From contig CALICM010000023.1 in assembly GCA_938049225.1 (NCBI GenBank), positions 1 to 64,000 of the forward strand: a DNA stretch of 64,000 nucleotides. Reading direction: 5' to 3'. Below are positions 46,870 to 55,347 of this stretch, one piece after another. Made by a program: the position numbers and the translations under genes. The notes beneath the pieces were generated by a model, which was not told the origin of the DNA, made no database searches, and saw only the letters and a list, made by a program, of their open reading frames with translations. This DNA is from an uncultured Paracoccaceae bacterium. Its GTDB lineage: Bacteria > Pseudomonadota > Alphaproteobacteria > Rhodobacterales > Rhodobacteraceae. Position 1 is the first letter of the stretch; every line of letters begins with the position of its first letter.

Positions 46870-46923
46870 ACGTGGCATACCTTCGCTGTATCGCTTAGGG
46901 CATGGAACAAATAAGGAGAGCTC

Positions 46924-47550
46924 ATGGCGCTTGCGGTGATTGGGGCCGGATTTGGGCGAACGGGGACGAACTCGCTCAGGCGGGCTTTGGAGCATCTGGG
47001 CTTTGGCCCTTGCCACCATATGTACGAGGTCCGGGACAATGCCGAGCAACTGCCGCTTTGGGAAGCCGCCCTTGAGGGCGCGGCCGATTGGGACACGATC
47101 TTCGCCGGTTATCGGTCCCAGGTCGATTGGCCCGGGGCGGCGTATTGGCGGGTTCTGACACAGGTTTACCCGGACGCCAAAGTGATCCTCAGCACCCGCG
47201 ATCCGGTCGCATGGCATCGCAGCGTGGCCAAAACCATTCTGCCCCTGCTGGCCACGCGGGGCCAGCGCGAGACGCCGTATCTAAACCGGCTGTCGACCCA
47301 TAATCGCCGACTGATCGACCTGGGCCTGTTCGACGGAAAGTTGAGCGATCCAGCACATGCAATTGCCGTGTTCAAAGCGCATTTGGCCCAGGTTCAGGCC
47401 ACGGTGCCGCCCGAGCGCCTGCTGACCTTCGACGTGGCCGAGGGATGGGCGCCGCTGTGCGCCTTTCTGCAAGTCCCGACCCCCGAGGACCCGTTCCCGA
47501 TGACCAACACCGTCGCGGCCTTCCAGGCCGGAGCGGGTGAAGGCATCTGA
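46924..47550 (+). CDS. Sulfotransferase-family protein
   Basis: 208-residue P-loop sulfotransferase. The 5'-phosphosulfate-binding loop is at residues about 8-18 (GFGRTGTNSLRRAL), and the 3'-phosphate-binding region is STRDPVAWHRSV. The C-terminal half has DVAEGWAPLCAFLQVPTPEDPFPMTN, as in the short bacterial/eukaryotic-like sulfotransferase group. It would move sulfate from PAPS to a small alcohol or sugar; acceptor unknown. A strong AAGGAGAG ribosome site precedes it. Its stop overlaps the glucosidase start (TGATG), so the two are coupled. Sulfated osmolytes or glycosides are a possible link, but only by inference. Confidence 0.9.
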   Translation: MALAVIGAGFGRTGTNSLRRALEHLGFGPCHHMYEVRDNAEQLPLWEAALEGAADWDTIFAGYRSQVDWPGAAYWRVLTQVYPDAKVILSTRDPVAWHRSVAKTILPLLATRGQRETPYLNRLSTHNRRLIDLGLFDGKLSDPAHAIAVFKAHLAQVQATVPPERLLTFDVAEGWAPLCAFLQVPTPEDPFPMTNTVAAFQAGAGEGI

Positions 47551-49205
47551 TGGCGACCCTGACACCACAACCGCATTCCGCCGATGACGCATGGTGGCGC
47601 GGCGCGGTTATTTACCAGATCTATCCGCGCAGTTTTCAGGATGCGAACGGGGACGGCATCGGGGATCTGAAAGGGATCACCCAGCGGCTGGAATATGTCG
47701 CGGACCTGGGTGTCGATGCAATCTGGCTGTCGCCCTTTTTCGCCTCGCCCATGAAGGACATGGGCTATGACGTCAGCGATTACTGTGCCGTCGATCCAGT
47801 GTTTGGCGATCTGGCGGATTTCGATGCGCTGGTTGCCAAGGCGCATGCGCTGGGGGTGCGGGTGATCATCGATCAGGTTCTATCGCATTCTTCGGACCAG
47901 CATCCCTGGTTCCGTGAAAGCCGCCAATCCAAGGACAATCCAAAGGCGGATTGGTATGTTTGGGCTGACGCGCGCCCGGATGGCACCCCGCCCACGAATT
48001 GGCAATCGGTGTTCGGGGGTTCGGCTTGGACCTGGAACGCCAAGCGGCGGCAGTATTACCTGCACAATTTCCTCAGCAGCCAGCCGGATCTGAATTTTCA
48101 TACCCCTGCGGTGCAGGATGCCCTGCTGGACTCTGTACGATTTTGGCTGGACAGGAGGGTGGATGGGTTCCGTCTGGACACGGTGAACTACTATTTCCAC
48201 GACCGGCAGTTGCGCGACAATCCCCCGGCTGTGCAGGCGGCGGATGATCCGCCCGAGATCAACCCCTATGGTTTTCAAGATCACCAATTCGACAAGACAC
48301 GCCCCGAAAACATCAGCTTTCTCAAGCAGTTCCGGGTGCTTTTGAATGAATACCCGGACAGAATGTCCGTCGGTGAGGTGGGCGAGGGCGACGGCGATCG
48401 CTCCCTCCAGATCATGGCCGAATACACCGCCGACGGGGACCGGCTGCATATGTGTTACTCGTTCGATATGCTTGGCGAACCCTTTACGCAGACTCATTTT
48501 CGGAATTGCATCAAGAACTTTGACGCAGCCTCGCAGACCTATGGCGGCGCGAAAAGCTGGCCTTGCTGGGCGTTCTCCAATCACGACGTACAGCGGCATG
48601 TCAGCCGTTGGGTTGGGCCTGGGGATGATCCGGTGCAATTGGCCAAGCTGGCGGCGGCGCTGTTGCTATCGCTTAAGGGATCGGTCTGTCTTTATCAGGG
48701 CGAGGAATTCGGCTTGCCCGAGGCCGAACTGGAATTCGAGGATCTGACCGACCCCTTCGGTATCGCCTTTTGGCCCGAGTTCAAGGGGCGCGACGGGTGC
48801 CGTACGCCCATGGTCTGGGAAAGTACCGCACGCAACGCCGGGTTTTCCAGCGCGCCCAAGCCTTGGTTGCCGGTCAAAGCACCGCATTTGGCGCTGGCCG
48901 CGCGCGCGCAGATGGGGCGAGCAGATAGTGTGCTTGAACAGTATCGCCGCTTCCTGGCGTTCCGCAAAACGCGCCAGTCGTTGATCACCGGTCAGATCGC
49001 CTTTCTGGACTGGGCGGATGGCCTGGCCTTTGTGCGGCGCGAGGTGGCGGAGGCAACGCTGTGCGTCTTTAACCTGTCGCACGCTTCGGTGACATTCGAG
49101 GCGCCTGAGGAACACAAAGCGCTTATCGGCCATGGGTTTACAGCCACCGAGGATGGCAAAACGATAGCGTTGGACGGCCATCAGGCCTATTTCGCGGCGC
49201 TTTGA
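47550..49205 (+). CDS. GH13 alpha-glucosidase
   Basis: 551-residue GH13 enzyme of the alpha-glucosidase/oligo-1,6-glucosidase branch. The TIM barrel shows AIWLSPFFASPMKDMGYD (region I-like), GFRLDTVNYYFHD with the nucleophile Asp, VGEVGEG with the acid Glu, and FSNHDVQRHVSRW with the transition-state Asp. A short C-terminal beta domain follows. No signal peptide, so it is cytoplasmic and cleaves imported alpha-glucosides such as maltose, isomaltose, sucrose or trehalose-type sugars. It is translated from a TGATG junction with the sulfotransferase. No glucoside importer is adjacent. It ends 21 bp from the convergent aldehyde dehydrogenase. Confidence 0.94.
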   Translation: MATLTPQPHSADDAWWRGAVIYQIYPRSFQDANGDGIGDLKGITQRLEYVADLGVDAIWLSPFFASPMKDMGYDVSDYCAVDPVFGDLADFDALVAKAHALGVRVIIDQVLSHSSDQHPWFRESRQSKDNPKADWYVWADARPDGTPPTNWQSVFGGSAWTWNAKRRQYYLHNFLSSQPDLNFHTPAVQDALLDSVRFWLDRRVDGFRLDTVNYYFHDRQLRDNPPAVQAADDPPEINPYGFQDHQFDKTRPENISFLKQFRVLLNEYPDRMSVGEVGEGDGDRSLQIMAEYTADGDRLHMCYSFDMLGEPFTQTHFRNCIKNFDAASQTYGGAKSWPCWAFSNHDVQRHVSRWVGPGDDPVQLAKLAAALLLSLKGSVCLYQGEEFGLPEAELEFEDLTDPFGIAFWPEFKGRDGCRTPMVWESTARNAGFSSAPKPWLPVKAPHLALAARAQMGRADSVLEQYRRFLAFRKTRQSLITGQIAFLDWADGLAFVRREVAEATLCVFNLSHASVTFEAPEEHKALIGHGFTATEDGKTIALDGHQAYFAAL

Positions 49206-49226
49206 CTTGCAGGCAGCTCAGCCCCA

Positions 49227-50663
49227 TCAACCAAGACCGCTGACCGATTTGATGTCCTGAAAGGCACGGATCCCCCAAAGCCCAGCCTCGCGTCCCCAGC
49301 CCGATTGTTTGCGCCCGCCAAAGGGCGCACCGGGCGCGCGGCTTGAGCCGTTGATTTGGACCATGCCGACGTTCAACTGGCGTGCAACCCGGGCCGCGCG
49401 CGCTGGGTCGCCCGTCTGAATATAGGCCGCCAGGCCATAGTCGGTGGCGTTCGCCTGGGCGATCGCGTCGGTTTCGTCCTGGAACGGGGAAATCGCCAGT
49501 ACAGGGCCGAAAACCTCGTCCTGGGCTAGGGCCATCTGTGGGGTGACATCCGCGAATACCGTGGGGCGCGGCGTGAAACCTGTGGTTCCCGGCGCGTGTC
49601 CCAGCCCCCCGGCGATCAGGCGTGCCCCTTTGGCCAGCGCGGCCTGGATGTGCCCCTGCACCCGGTCAAACTGCGTCTGACTGACCAAAGGGGCCGGTGT
49701 GAACCGGTCCGCGATCTGCGCGGCCAGCGTGACCACTTGATCATAGATCGAGGTTTCGACCAGCATACGCGACGCTGCGTTGCAGGACTGCCCGCCGTTG
49801 CGAAAGGCGTGCGCGATCCCCTGTTCGACCGCCAGGGGCAGGATGCAATCGGCGAACAGCAGGTTGGGGGATTTGCCGCCCAGCTCAAGATTTGTGCGGG
49901 TGAAATGGGTCGCCGCCGATCGCGCGACCTCGCGGCCCACCGCGGTCGATCCGGTGAAGGAAATCACGTCGATGTCCGGGTGTGCTGCCAGCTGTGCCCC
50001 AACCGTGCCGTCCCCCAACACGACCGCAAACATATCTTTGGGCACGCCCGCCTCGACCATACAGTCGGCCAGAAGCAGCGCCGTCGCGGGTGCCAGTTCC
50101 GAGGGTTTAAGGATCATCGAACACCCCGCGACCAAAGCCGCCCCCACTTTCAACGCCAACTGGTTCAGAGGCCAATTCCAGGGTGTGATCAGCAGGGCCA
50201 AGCCCAACGGCTCGTAGCGGATGCGATGCTGCGGTTGATCAGGGGCCGGGGCGATATCGTCGCTGCTCCCCTTCGCGGCATCCAAGATAGCGCGCAGATG
50301 GGCGACGGCGGTGCCGACGTGTTTGCTTTCAGCAAAGTCAGCGGGCGCGCCGATTTCCGCGCAAATTAGGGTGGCGAATTCTGTGCGCCTGGCCTCAATC
50401 CCTTGGATCAGGCGTTCCAACATGCCCAAGCGGTCCATACGCACGGCGGCCGTCCAGTCCAGCGTCTGGGCGGCTTTGGCGGCCGCGATGGCCGCCGTGA
50501 CGTCAGCGCGGTCTGCGGCGGGAAACCGCGCCCAAGGCTTTGCCGTGCGCGGATCGATGAGCGTGTGAAACACTCGGTCGCCTTGGGCCCAGGCGCCCGG
50601 TTTGGGATGCACAGCCCCACCGGCACACATTAAAAAGGGCAGAGTGGGGGGATCAGAGGACAT
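49227..50663 (-). CDS. NAD(P)-dependent aldehyde dehydrogenase
   Basis: 478-residue aldehyde dehydrogenase with the catalytic Cys in FRNGGQSCNAASRML, the general-base Glu in LELGGKSPNLLF, and the cofactor loop ITPWNWPLNQLALK followed by FTGSTAVGRE. It is the last gene downstream of bhcD, 45 bp away and on the same strand, so it is probably co-transcribed with the beta-hydroxyaspartate cluster. An aldehyde feeding that pathway, such as glycolaldehyde (to glycolate, then glyoxylate), would fit, but the substrate is not readable from the sequence. It is not one of the four core bhc enzymes. Confidence 0.92.
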   Translation of the reverse strand: MSSDPPTLPFLMCAGGAVHPKPGAWAQGDRVFHTLIDPRTAKPWARFPAADRADVTAAIAAAKAAQTLDWTAAVRMDRLGMLERLIQGIEARRTEFATLICAEIGAPADFAESKHVGTAVAHLRAILDAAKGSSDDIAPAPDQPQHRIRYEPLGLALLITPWNWPLNQLALKVGAALVAGCSMILKPSELAPATALLLADCMVEAGVPKDMFAVVLGDGTVGAQLAAHPDIDVISFTGSTAVGREVARSAATHFTRTNLELGGKSPNLLFADCILPLAVEQGIAHAFRNGGQSCNAASRMLVETSIYDQVVTLAAQIADRFTPAPLVSQTQFDRVQGHIQAALAKGARLIAGGLGHAPGTTGFTPRPTVFADVTPQMALAQDEVFGPVLAISPFQDETDAIAQANATDYGLAAYIQTGDPARAARVARQLNVGMVQINGSSRAPGAPFGGRKQSGWGREAGLWGIRAFQDIKSVSGLG

Positions 50664-50708
50664 TTCATTTCCAAAGCAGCGGGTGCCAGCGGTGGTTACA
50701 TCAGGCGG

Positions 50709-51701
50709 TTACAGTGTAACAGCCGTGCCCACACCCGTCTTGGCCGCCAGATCGACCGCCGCCTGCGCCACCGCCAGATCCTGCAAACCGACGCCCGTGC
50801 CATCGAACAGGGTGATCTGATCGTCCGAGGTTCGACCGGATGCCGCACCGTCGATCACCGCGCCGATGGGCGTGATGTCGCCTGCGGCGATCAGGTCTGC
50901 GGCAATTGCATGCTGGGTCTCGCCGATGGTGATCGACTGGGCAACCTCGTCCGTGAAAACGCGGGCGGCGGCAACTAGTGCTGGATCGACCTCCTGCTTG
51001 CCCTTCGTGTCAGTTCCCATGCAGGCAACATGCGTGCCGGGTTTGATCCAATCGCGCATGAGCAGGGGTTCAAAGGCCGAGGTGATGGTGATGATAACAT
51101 CCGACTGCGCGCCTAACTCTTCTTGACTGACCGCCTCGAACGGGAGGCCAATGTCTTCGGCCACTTTTCCCAGCGCCGGGATCATGTCGGGGTGGGGGTT
51201 CCAGCAGACGATCTTCTCGAAGTCGCGCTGTTCGACCGCCGCGCGTAGTTGGAACTGCGCCTGGTGCCCAGCGCCAACCATGCCCAGGACCCGCGCATCC
51301 TTGCGCGCCAGATGGGCGATGGAAACGGAAGAGGAGGCGGCGGTGCGCACGGCCGTCAGGTAATTACCGCCCACCAATGCCTTTAGCCGCCCTGTGTCAG
51401 GGTCGAACAAGAAGACGGTGGATTGATGGTTCGTCAGTCCCTTCTGTGCATTTCCGGGCCAATAGCCGCCGGACTTCAAACCCAAGGTCAGCCCGGCTTT
51501 GTCGAATCCGGATTTGAACCCATAGAGCGCGTTGGCATAGCCGATCGCCTCGCGGATCACGGGGAAATTATAGGCATCGTCCCGCGCCATGGCCGCGAAG
51601 ACGTTTTCCACGGCTGTGAAAGCGTCGCTGCGACCAACCAGCTTTTGGCAATCCTCTTCGGAAAGCAGCAGAATTTGGCCGTCTGTGGGTGCGGTGCTCA
51701 T
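50709..51701 (-). CDS. bhcD: Iminosuccinate reductase BhcD (ornithine cyclodeaminase family)
   Basis: 330-residue NAD(P)H enzyme of the ornithine cyclodeaminase/mu-crystallin family. The nucleotide fold motif is VLGMVGAGHQAQFQLRAA, and the N-terminal domain has GLKSGGYWPGNAQKGLTNHQ. In the beta-hydroxyaspartate cycle BhcD reduces iminosuccinate to aspartate, which regenerates the amino donor. The assignment rests on its place directly after bhcA, bhcB and bhcC, because family resemblance alone would allow cyclodeaminase or alanine dehydrogenase activity. I start at MSTAPTDGQILLL (51701); the frame extends to 51845. It is 76 bp from bhcC. Confidence 0.92.
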   Translation of the reverse strand: MSTAPTDGQILLLSEEDCQKLVGRSDAFTAVENVFAAMARDDAYNFPVIREAIGYANALYGFKSGFDKAGLTLGLKSGGYWPGNAQKGLTNHQSTVFLFDPDTGRLKALVGGNYLTAVRTAASSSVSIAHLARKDARVLGMVGAGHQAQFQLRAAVEQRDFEKIVCWNPHPDMIPALGKVAEDIGLPFEAVSQEELGAQSDVIITITSAFEPLLMRDWIKPGTHVACMGTDTKGKQEVDPALVAAARVFTDEVAQSITIGETQHAIAADLIAAGDITPIGAVIDGAASGRTSDDQITLFDGTGVGLQDLAVAQAAVDLAAKTGVGTAVTL

Positions 51702-51777
51702 GGGCGGTCTTCTTTGTTCATAAGGCGGGGCAGGGGCCGTCGGCGGGTGGCCCCAGAGGTTTTTTGGGGGCGGTGGT

Positions 51778-52941
51778 TTAGTAAGCCTTACCGCGCGCGC
51801 TGACCGGCCAGATCGTCTCGACCTTGCCATTCCGCACACCGACATACCAGTCGTGCACGTTGCAGGTTGGGTCGCAATGACCCGGCACCAGTTTCAGCTT
51901 ATCGTTGACCTTCAGCACGCCATCGGGGTCGGCAACCACGCCATGCTCGTCCGAGCATTTGACGTATTCGACATCCGAGCGGCCAAAGATAACGGGCAGC
52001 CCGCTGTCGACGGATTGGGCCTTGAGACCCGCATCCACGATGGCCTTATCTGCCTTGGCGTGACTCATCACGCTGGTCAGGATGAACAGCGCGTTTTCCC
52101 ACTCACCCTGGTCGATCCGGTTGCCGTCCTGGTCCAGGATGCGGCCATAATCGGCATCCATGAATGCGTAAGATCCACACTGCAACTCGTTGTAAACACC
52201 CGAGTTCCCCTCGAAGTAGTAGGACCCCGTGCCGCCACCGCCGACGATATCGCACTCCAGCCCCTCGGCCTTAAGCGTGTCGACGGCGTCCTTCACCATG
52301 GCGACCGCGATGTCGATCTTGGCCTTGCGGTCGCTGTAGTTGTCCATATGCTGCATCGCGCCCTGATAGGCCTGCAGACCCGCGAATTTCAGCCCTGGTG
52401 CCGCATCGATGGCCTTGGCTATCTCGACAACTTCAGGCGTGGTCGTCACACCGCAGCGGCCCGCGCCGCAGTCGATCTCGACCAAGCACTCAATTTCGGT
52501 GCCGTGCTTTTGGGCGGCGGCGGATAGATCAGCGACGTTCTCGATGTCATCGACGCAGCAGATGGTGCGCGCGCCCAGTTTGGGCATGCGGGCCAGGCGG
52601 TCGATCTTCTCAGGCTGGCGCACCTGGTTCGAGACCAGCACGTCCTTGATCCCGCCACGGGCGAAAACCTCGGCCTCGGAGACCTTTTGGCAGCACACCC
52701 CGCACGAGCCGCCCAGGCTTTCCTGCAGCAGGGCGACGTCGACGGATTTATGCATCTTGCCGTGCACACGGTGGCGCATGCCATGCGCTTTGGCCCAGTC
52801 GCCCATCTTCTTGATGTTGCGCTCAAGCGCGTCCAGGTCCAGCACCAGGCAGGGGGTCTGGATGTCCTTTTCGTCCATGCCAATGGCGGCTGGTACGTCA
52901 TAGCCGACCTCAAGGTCGTCGAATTTCACCGGTGCGTTCAT
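51778..52941 (-). CDS. bhcC: Beta-hydroxyaspartate aldolase BhcC
   Basis: 387-residue PLP enzyme of the D-threonine aldolase/alanine-racemase N-terminal fold. The Schiff-base Lys lies in RHRVHGKMHKSVDVA, and the C-terminal metal-binding pattern is PGHCDPTCNVHDWY. It joins glycine and glyoxylate to (2R,3S)-beta-hydroxyaspartate, the carbon-carbon bond-forming step of the cycle. Identification is strengthened by the bhcA-bhcB-bhcC-bhcD order. It is 13 bp after bhcB. A long acidic tail separates the metal site from the C-terminus ending SARGKAY. Confidence 0.95.
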   Translation of the reverse strand: MNAPVKFDDLEVGYDVPAAIGMDEKDIQTPCLVLDLDALERNIKKMGDWAKAHGMRHRVHGKMHKSVDVALLQESLGGSCGVCCQKVSEAEVFARGGIKDVLVSNQVRQPEKIDRLARMPKLGARTICCVDDIENVADLSAAAQKHGTEIECLVEIDCGAGRCGVTTTPEVVEIAKAIDAAPGLKFAGLQAYQGAMQHMDNYSDRKAKIDIAVAMVKDAVDTLKAEGLECDIVGGGGTGSYYFEGNSGVYNELQCGSYAFMDADYGRILDQDGNRIDQGEWENALFILTSVMSHAKADKAIVDAGLKAQSVDSGLPVIFGRSDVEYVKCSDEHGVVADPDGVLKVNDKLKLVPGHCDPTCNVHDWYVGVRNGKVETIWPVSARGKAY

Positions 52942-52954
52942 CTCTGTTCCCTCC

Positions 52955-53938
52955 TCACGTCTTCATCCAGGGCAGCGTGTCCAGATCGACATTGCCGCCG
53001 GTTATGATCACGCCCACGCGTTTACCCGCGAAGCGTTCTTTGTTCTTCAGAATGGTCGCCAGCGGCACAGCGCAGCTGGCCTCCATCACGATTTTCATCC
53101 GCTGCCAGGTCAGTTTCATCGCGTCGATAATTTCCTGTTCGCTGGCGGTCAGGATATCCGTCAGATGGTTGCTGACGAAATGCCAGGTGAGTTCCTTGAG
53201 CGGGACTTTCAACCCATCGGCTATCGTCACGGGCGCATCGTCGGCAATGATATGGCCCGCCTTGAAGCTGCGATAGGCGTCGTCGGCTTGCTCGGGCTCG
53301 GCGGCAATTATCTGGATGTCCGGCGCGATTTTCGACAGGGTCAAGCAGGTGCCCGAGATCATGCCACCGCCGCCGATGGGGGCGACTATGATGTCGACGG
53401 GACCGCCAAGGTCCTGCATCTGTTCCATGAACTCGCGACTGCAGGTGCCCTGACCGGCGATAACGCGCGGGTCGTTGTAGGGATGCACGAACTCGGAACC
53501 GGTTTCGGCCTGCACCTTGGCAAAGACCTCTTCCCGGCTGCTGGTCGAGGGTTCGCATTCAGTGATGATCCCGCCATAGCCGCGGACGGCGGCTTTCTTC
53601 GCCTCGGGCGCTGTGCGCGGCATTACGACGTTGCAGGGGATGCCGCGCCGCCCGGCGGCGTAGCTTAGGGAGAGCGCATGATTTCCCGAAGAATGGGTCG
53701 CCACGCCCTTTTCCGCCAACTCGTCCGACAGGCCGAAGACGGCATTGGATGCCCCGCGCACTTTGAACGCCCCGGCCTTCTGAAAGTTCTCGCATTTAAA
53801 GAACAGCTCGGCGCCGGTCAGCGTGTTGAAATAGCTCGAGGTTAGAACCGGCGTGCGGTGGATATACGGACGGATGCGGTCGTGGGCAGCGATCACATCG
53901 TCGAAAGTTGGAATGTACATGGGTTCGGCGTCTTTCAT
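52955..53938 (-). CDS. bhcB: Beta-hydroxyaspartate dehydratase BhcB
   Basis: 327-residue PLP enzyme of the serine/threonine dehydratase (type II) fold. The PLP Lys is in QKAGAFKVRGASNAV, the substrate loop is SSGNHALSLSYAA, and the phosphate loop is APIGGGGMISGTC. It dehydrates beta-hydroxyaspartate to iminosuccinate. The start at 53938 (MKDAEPMYIP) has a GAGGGAG ribosome site; ATG 53920 is a weaker alternative, and the open frame to 54100 runs into bhcA. It lies 7 bp after bhcA. Stand-alone homologues are called threonine/serine dehydratases, so position in the cluster is what decides the name. Confidence 0.95.
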   Translation of the reverse strand: MKDAEPMYIPTFDDVIAAHDRIRPYIHRTPVLTSSYFNTLTGAELFFKCENFQKAGAFKVRGASNAVFGLSDELAEKGVATHSSGNHALSLSYAAGRRGIPCNVVMPRTAPEAKKAAVRGYGGIITECEPSTSSREEVFAKVQAETGSEFVHPYNDPRVIAGQGTCSREFMEQMQDLGGPVDIIVAPIGGGGMISGTCLTLSKIAPDIQIIAAEPEQADDAYRSFKAGHIIADDAPVTIADGLKVPLKELTWHFVSNHLTDILTASEQEIIDAMKLTWQRMKIVMEASCAVPLATILKNKERFAGKRVGVIITGGNVDLDTLPWMKT

Positions 53939-53945
53939 CGCTCCC

Positions 53946-55136
53946 TCACGCGGCGACGGACATCGCCGCGCCTTTCGACTTTCGGTAATACTCCTGCGCC
54001 GCCGCGACGCCGGATCCCAGCGTAATCGGATAATCCAGATCCGCCATCGCCATTTCGATTGTGGCGAGCCCCGACAGCACCATCGTATCAGTGAGCGCAC
54101 CCAGATGTCCGATGCGAAACGCCTTGCCGTTCATCTCGCCCAGGCCGATGCCAAAGGATACGCCATAGGCGCTATAGGCGTGCTCGGTCAGGGCGTTGCT
54201 GTCAAAGCCCTCAGGCACATAGATCGCGCTGACCGTATCGGAATAGAGGTCTGGCGAAGCCGCGCACAGCTTCATTCCCCAGGCCTCGGCCGCGCGACGC
54301 ACCCCCTCGGCCAGGCGGTGGTGACGTGCGTAAACGTTCTCCAATCCTTCGTCGAACAGCATCTTCAGGGCCTCGCGCAAGCCATAGATCAGTTGCAGCG
54401 GCGGAGTGTAAGGGAAACCGCCGTTCGCATTCGCCCCCATCATATCTTTGAAATCAAAGAAAGTACGGGGCAGCTTTGCCGTTTCCATCGCGGTCAGCGC
54501 TTTGGGGCTTACACAAAGGATCGCCAAGCCGGTGGCCAACATAAACCCCTTTTGTGAGCCGCTGACGGCAATGTCGACGCCCCAGGTGTCCATCTCGAAG
54601 GGCATCGAGGCCAGTGAGCTGACACAATCAACGAACAAAAGGGCAGGGTGGCTGGCAGCATCGATCGCGCCGCGCACAGCCGCAATATCGGATTTCACAC
54701 CCGTGGCGGTTTCGTTATGGGTGACCAGAACCGCTTTGATCTTGTGGTTAATGTCCGCCTTCAACGCGGCCTCGAAAACCTCCACCGGTGCACCCGCGCC
54801 CCAAGGGCATTCGATGATTTGTACATCCAGACCGTGCCGCTGGCACAGGTCGATCCACCGGTGCGAGAACATGCCATAACGCGCGACCAGAACCGTATCT
54901 CCGGGGCTGAGCGTATTGCTGACGGCCGCCTCCCAACCGCCGGTACCGCTGGCCGGAAAGGTGATGACCTGGCCGGTGGTCGTGCCAAAAACCCGTTTTG
55001 TATCTTCGAGAACCGGCAGGAAGGTGTCTTTGAAATCCGGCGCGCGATGATCACGGGTCTGGATTTGCATCGCACCCAGCAGGCGCTGTGGAATATTCGT
55101 GGGTCCGGGTATGAAAACCGGGTTCTGATCGTACAT
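53946..55136 (-). CDS. bhcA: Aspartate-glyoxylate aminotransferase BhcA
   Basis: 396-residue class V aminotransferase (FIPGPTNIPQRLLGAM; THNETATGVKSD; LLFVDCVSSLASMP; PLP Lys in VSGSQKGFMLATGLA). In the cycle it transfers the amino group of aspartate to glyoxylate, giving glycine and oxaloacetate, the net product. It is the first gene of the operon. The start at 55136 (MYDQNPVFIPGP) has the strong ribosome site GGAGGAAA, and the frame upstream to 55205 carries no family sequence. It is divergent from bhcR, with AT-rich palindromes in the gap. Confidence 0.95.
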   Translation of the reverse strand: MYDQNPVFIPGPTNIPQRLLGAMQIQTRDHRAPDFKDTFLPVLEDTKRVFGTTTGQVITFPASGTGGWEAAVSNTLSPGDTVLVARYGMFSHRWIDLCQRHGLDVQIIECPWGAGAPVEVFEAALKADINHKIKAVLVTHNETATGVKSDIAAVRGAIDAASHPALLFVDCVSSLASMPFEMDTWGVDIAVSGSQKGFMLATGLAILCVSPKALTAMETAKLPRTFFDFKDMMGANANGGFPYTPPLQLIYGLREALKMLFDEGLENVYARHHRLAEGVRRAAEAWGMKLCAASPDLYSDTVSAIYVPEGFDSNALTEHAYSAYGVSFGIGLGEMNGKAFRIGHLGALTDTMVLSGLATIEMAMADLDYPITLGSGVAAAQEYYRKSKGAAMSVAA

Positions 55137-55270
55137 GACGTTTCCTCCATCCGCTTTTCTTACATACAGACATAGCAGATTCAGGGTATTAATCAATTTT
55201 TTCAAAAGGCTTTTTCATAATAAGATTTAAGTAGTTATATCGCTGTTATAAATGCCAAATATTCTTTTCA

Positions 55271-55306
55271 GAAAAATTTTTCACTTTCGATTTGAAAATA
55301 TTTTTC
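55271..55306. promoter_or_regulatory. Two AT-rich palindromes in the bhcR-bhcA gap
   Basis: GAAAAATTTTTC (55271-55282) and GAAAATATTTTTC (55294-55306; GAAAA-TAT-TTTTC) are perfect palindromes with centres about 24 bp apart. IclR-family proteins bind sites such as TGGAAATnATTTCCA, which these resemble. They are the best BhcR operator candidates in the 211-bp AT-rich gap. Confidence 0.5.
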
Positions 55307-55347
55307 GGATTTTGTATTCCTGGACATTGAAGTCATGCGAGGCGCCT

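Noticed and set aside
51733-51754. GGGGCC/GGCCCC hairpin between bhcC and bhcD as a terminator
   Set aside because: Six-base stem with a 10-base loop and no T-tract on the transcribed side; bhcD belongs to the same operon.
55252-55347. 32-residue N-terminal extension of bhcR
   Set aside because: AT-rich, Phe-rich translation across the operator-like palindromes, while ATG 55348 has a ribosome site and the typical basic start.
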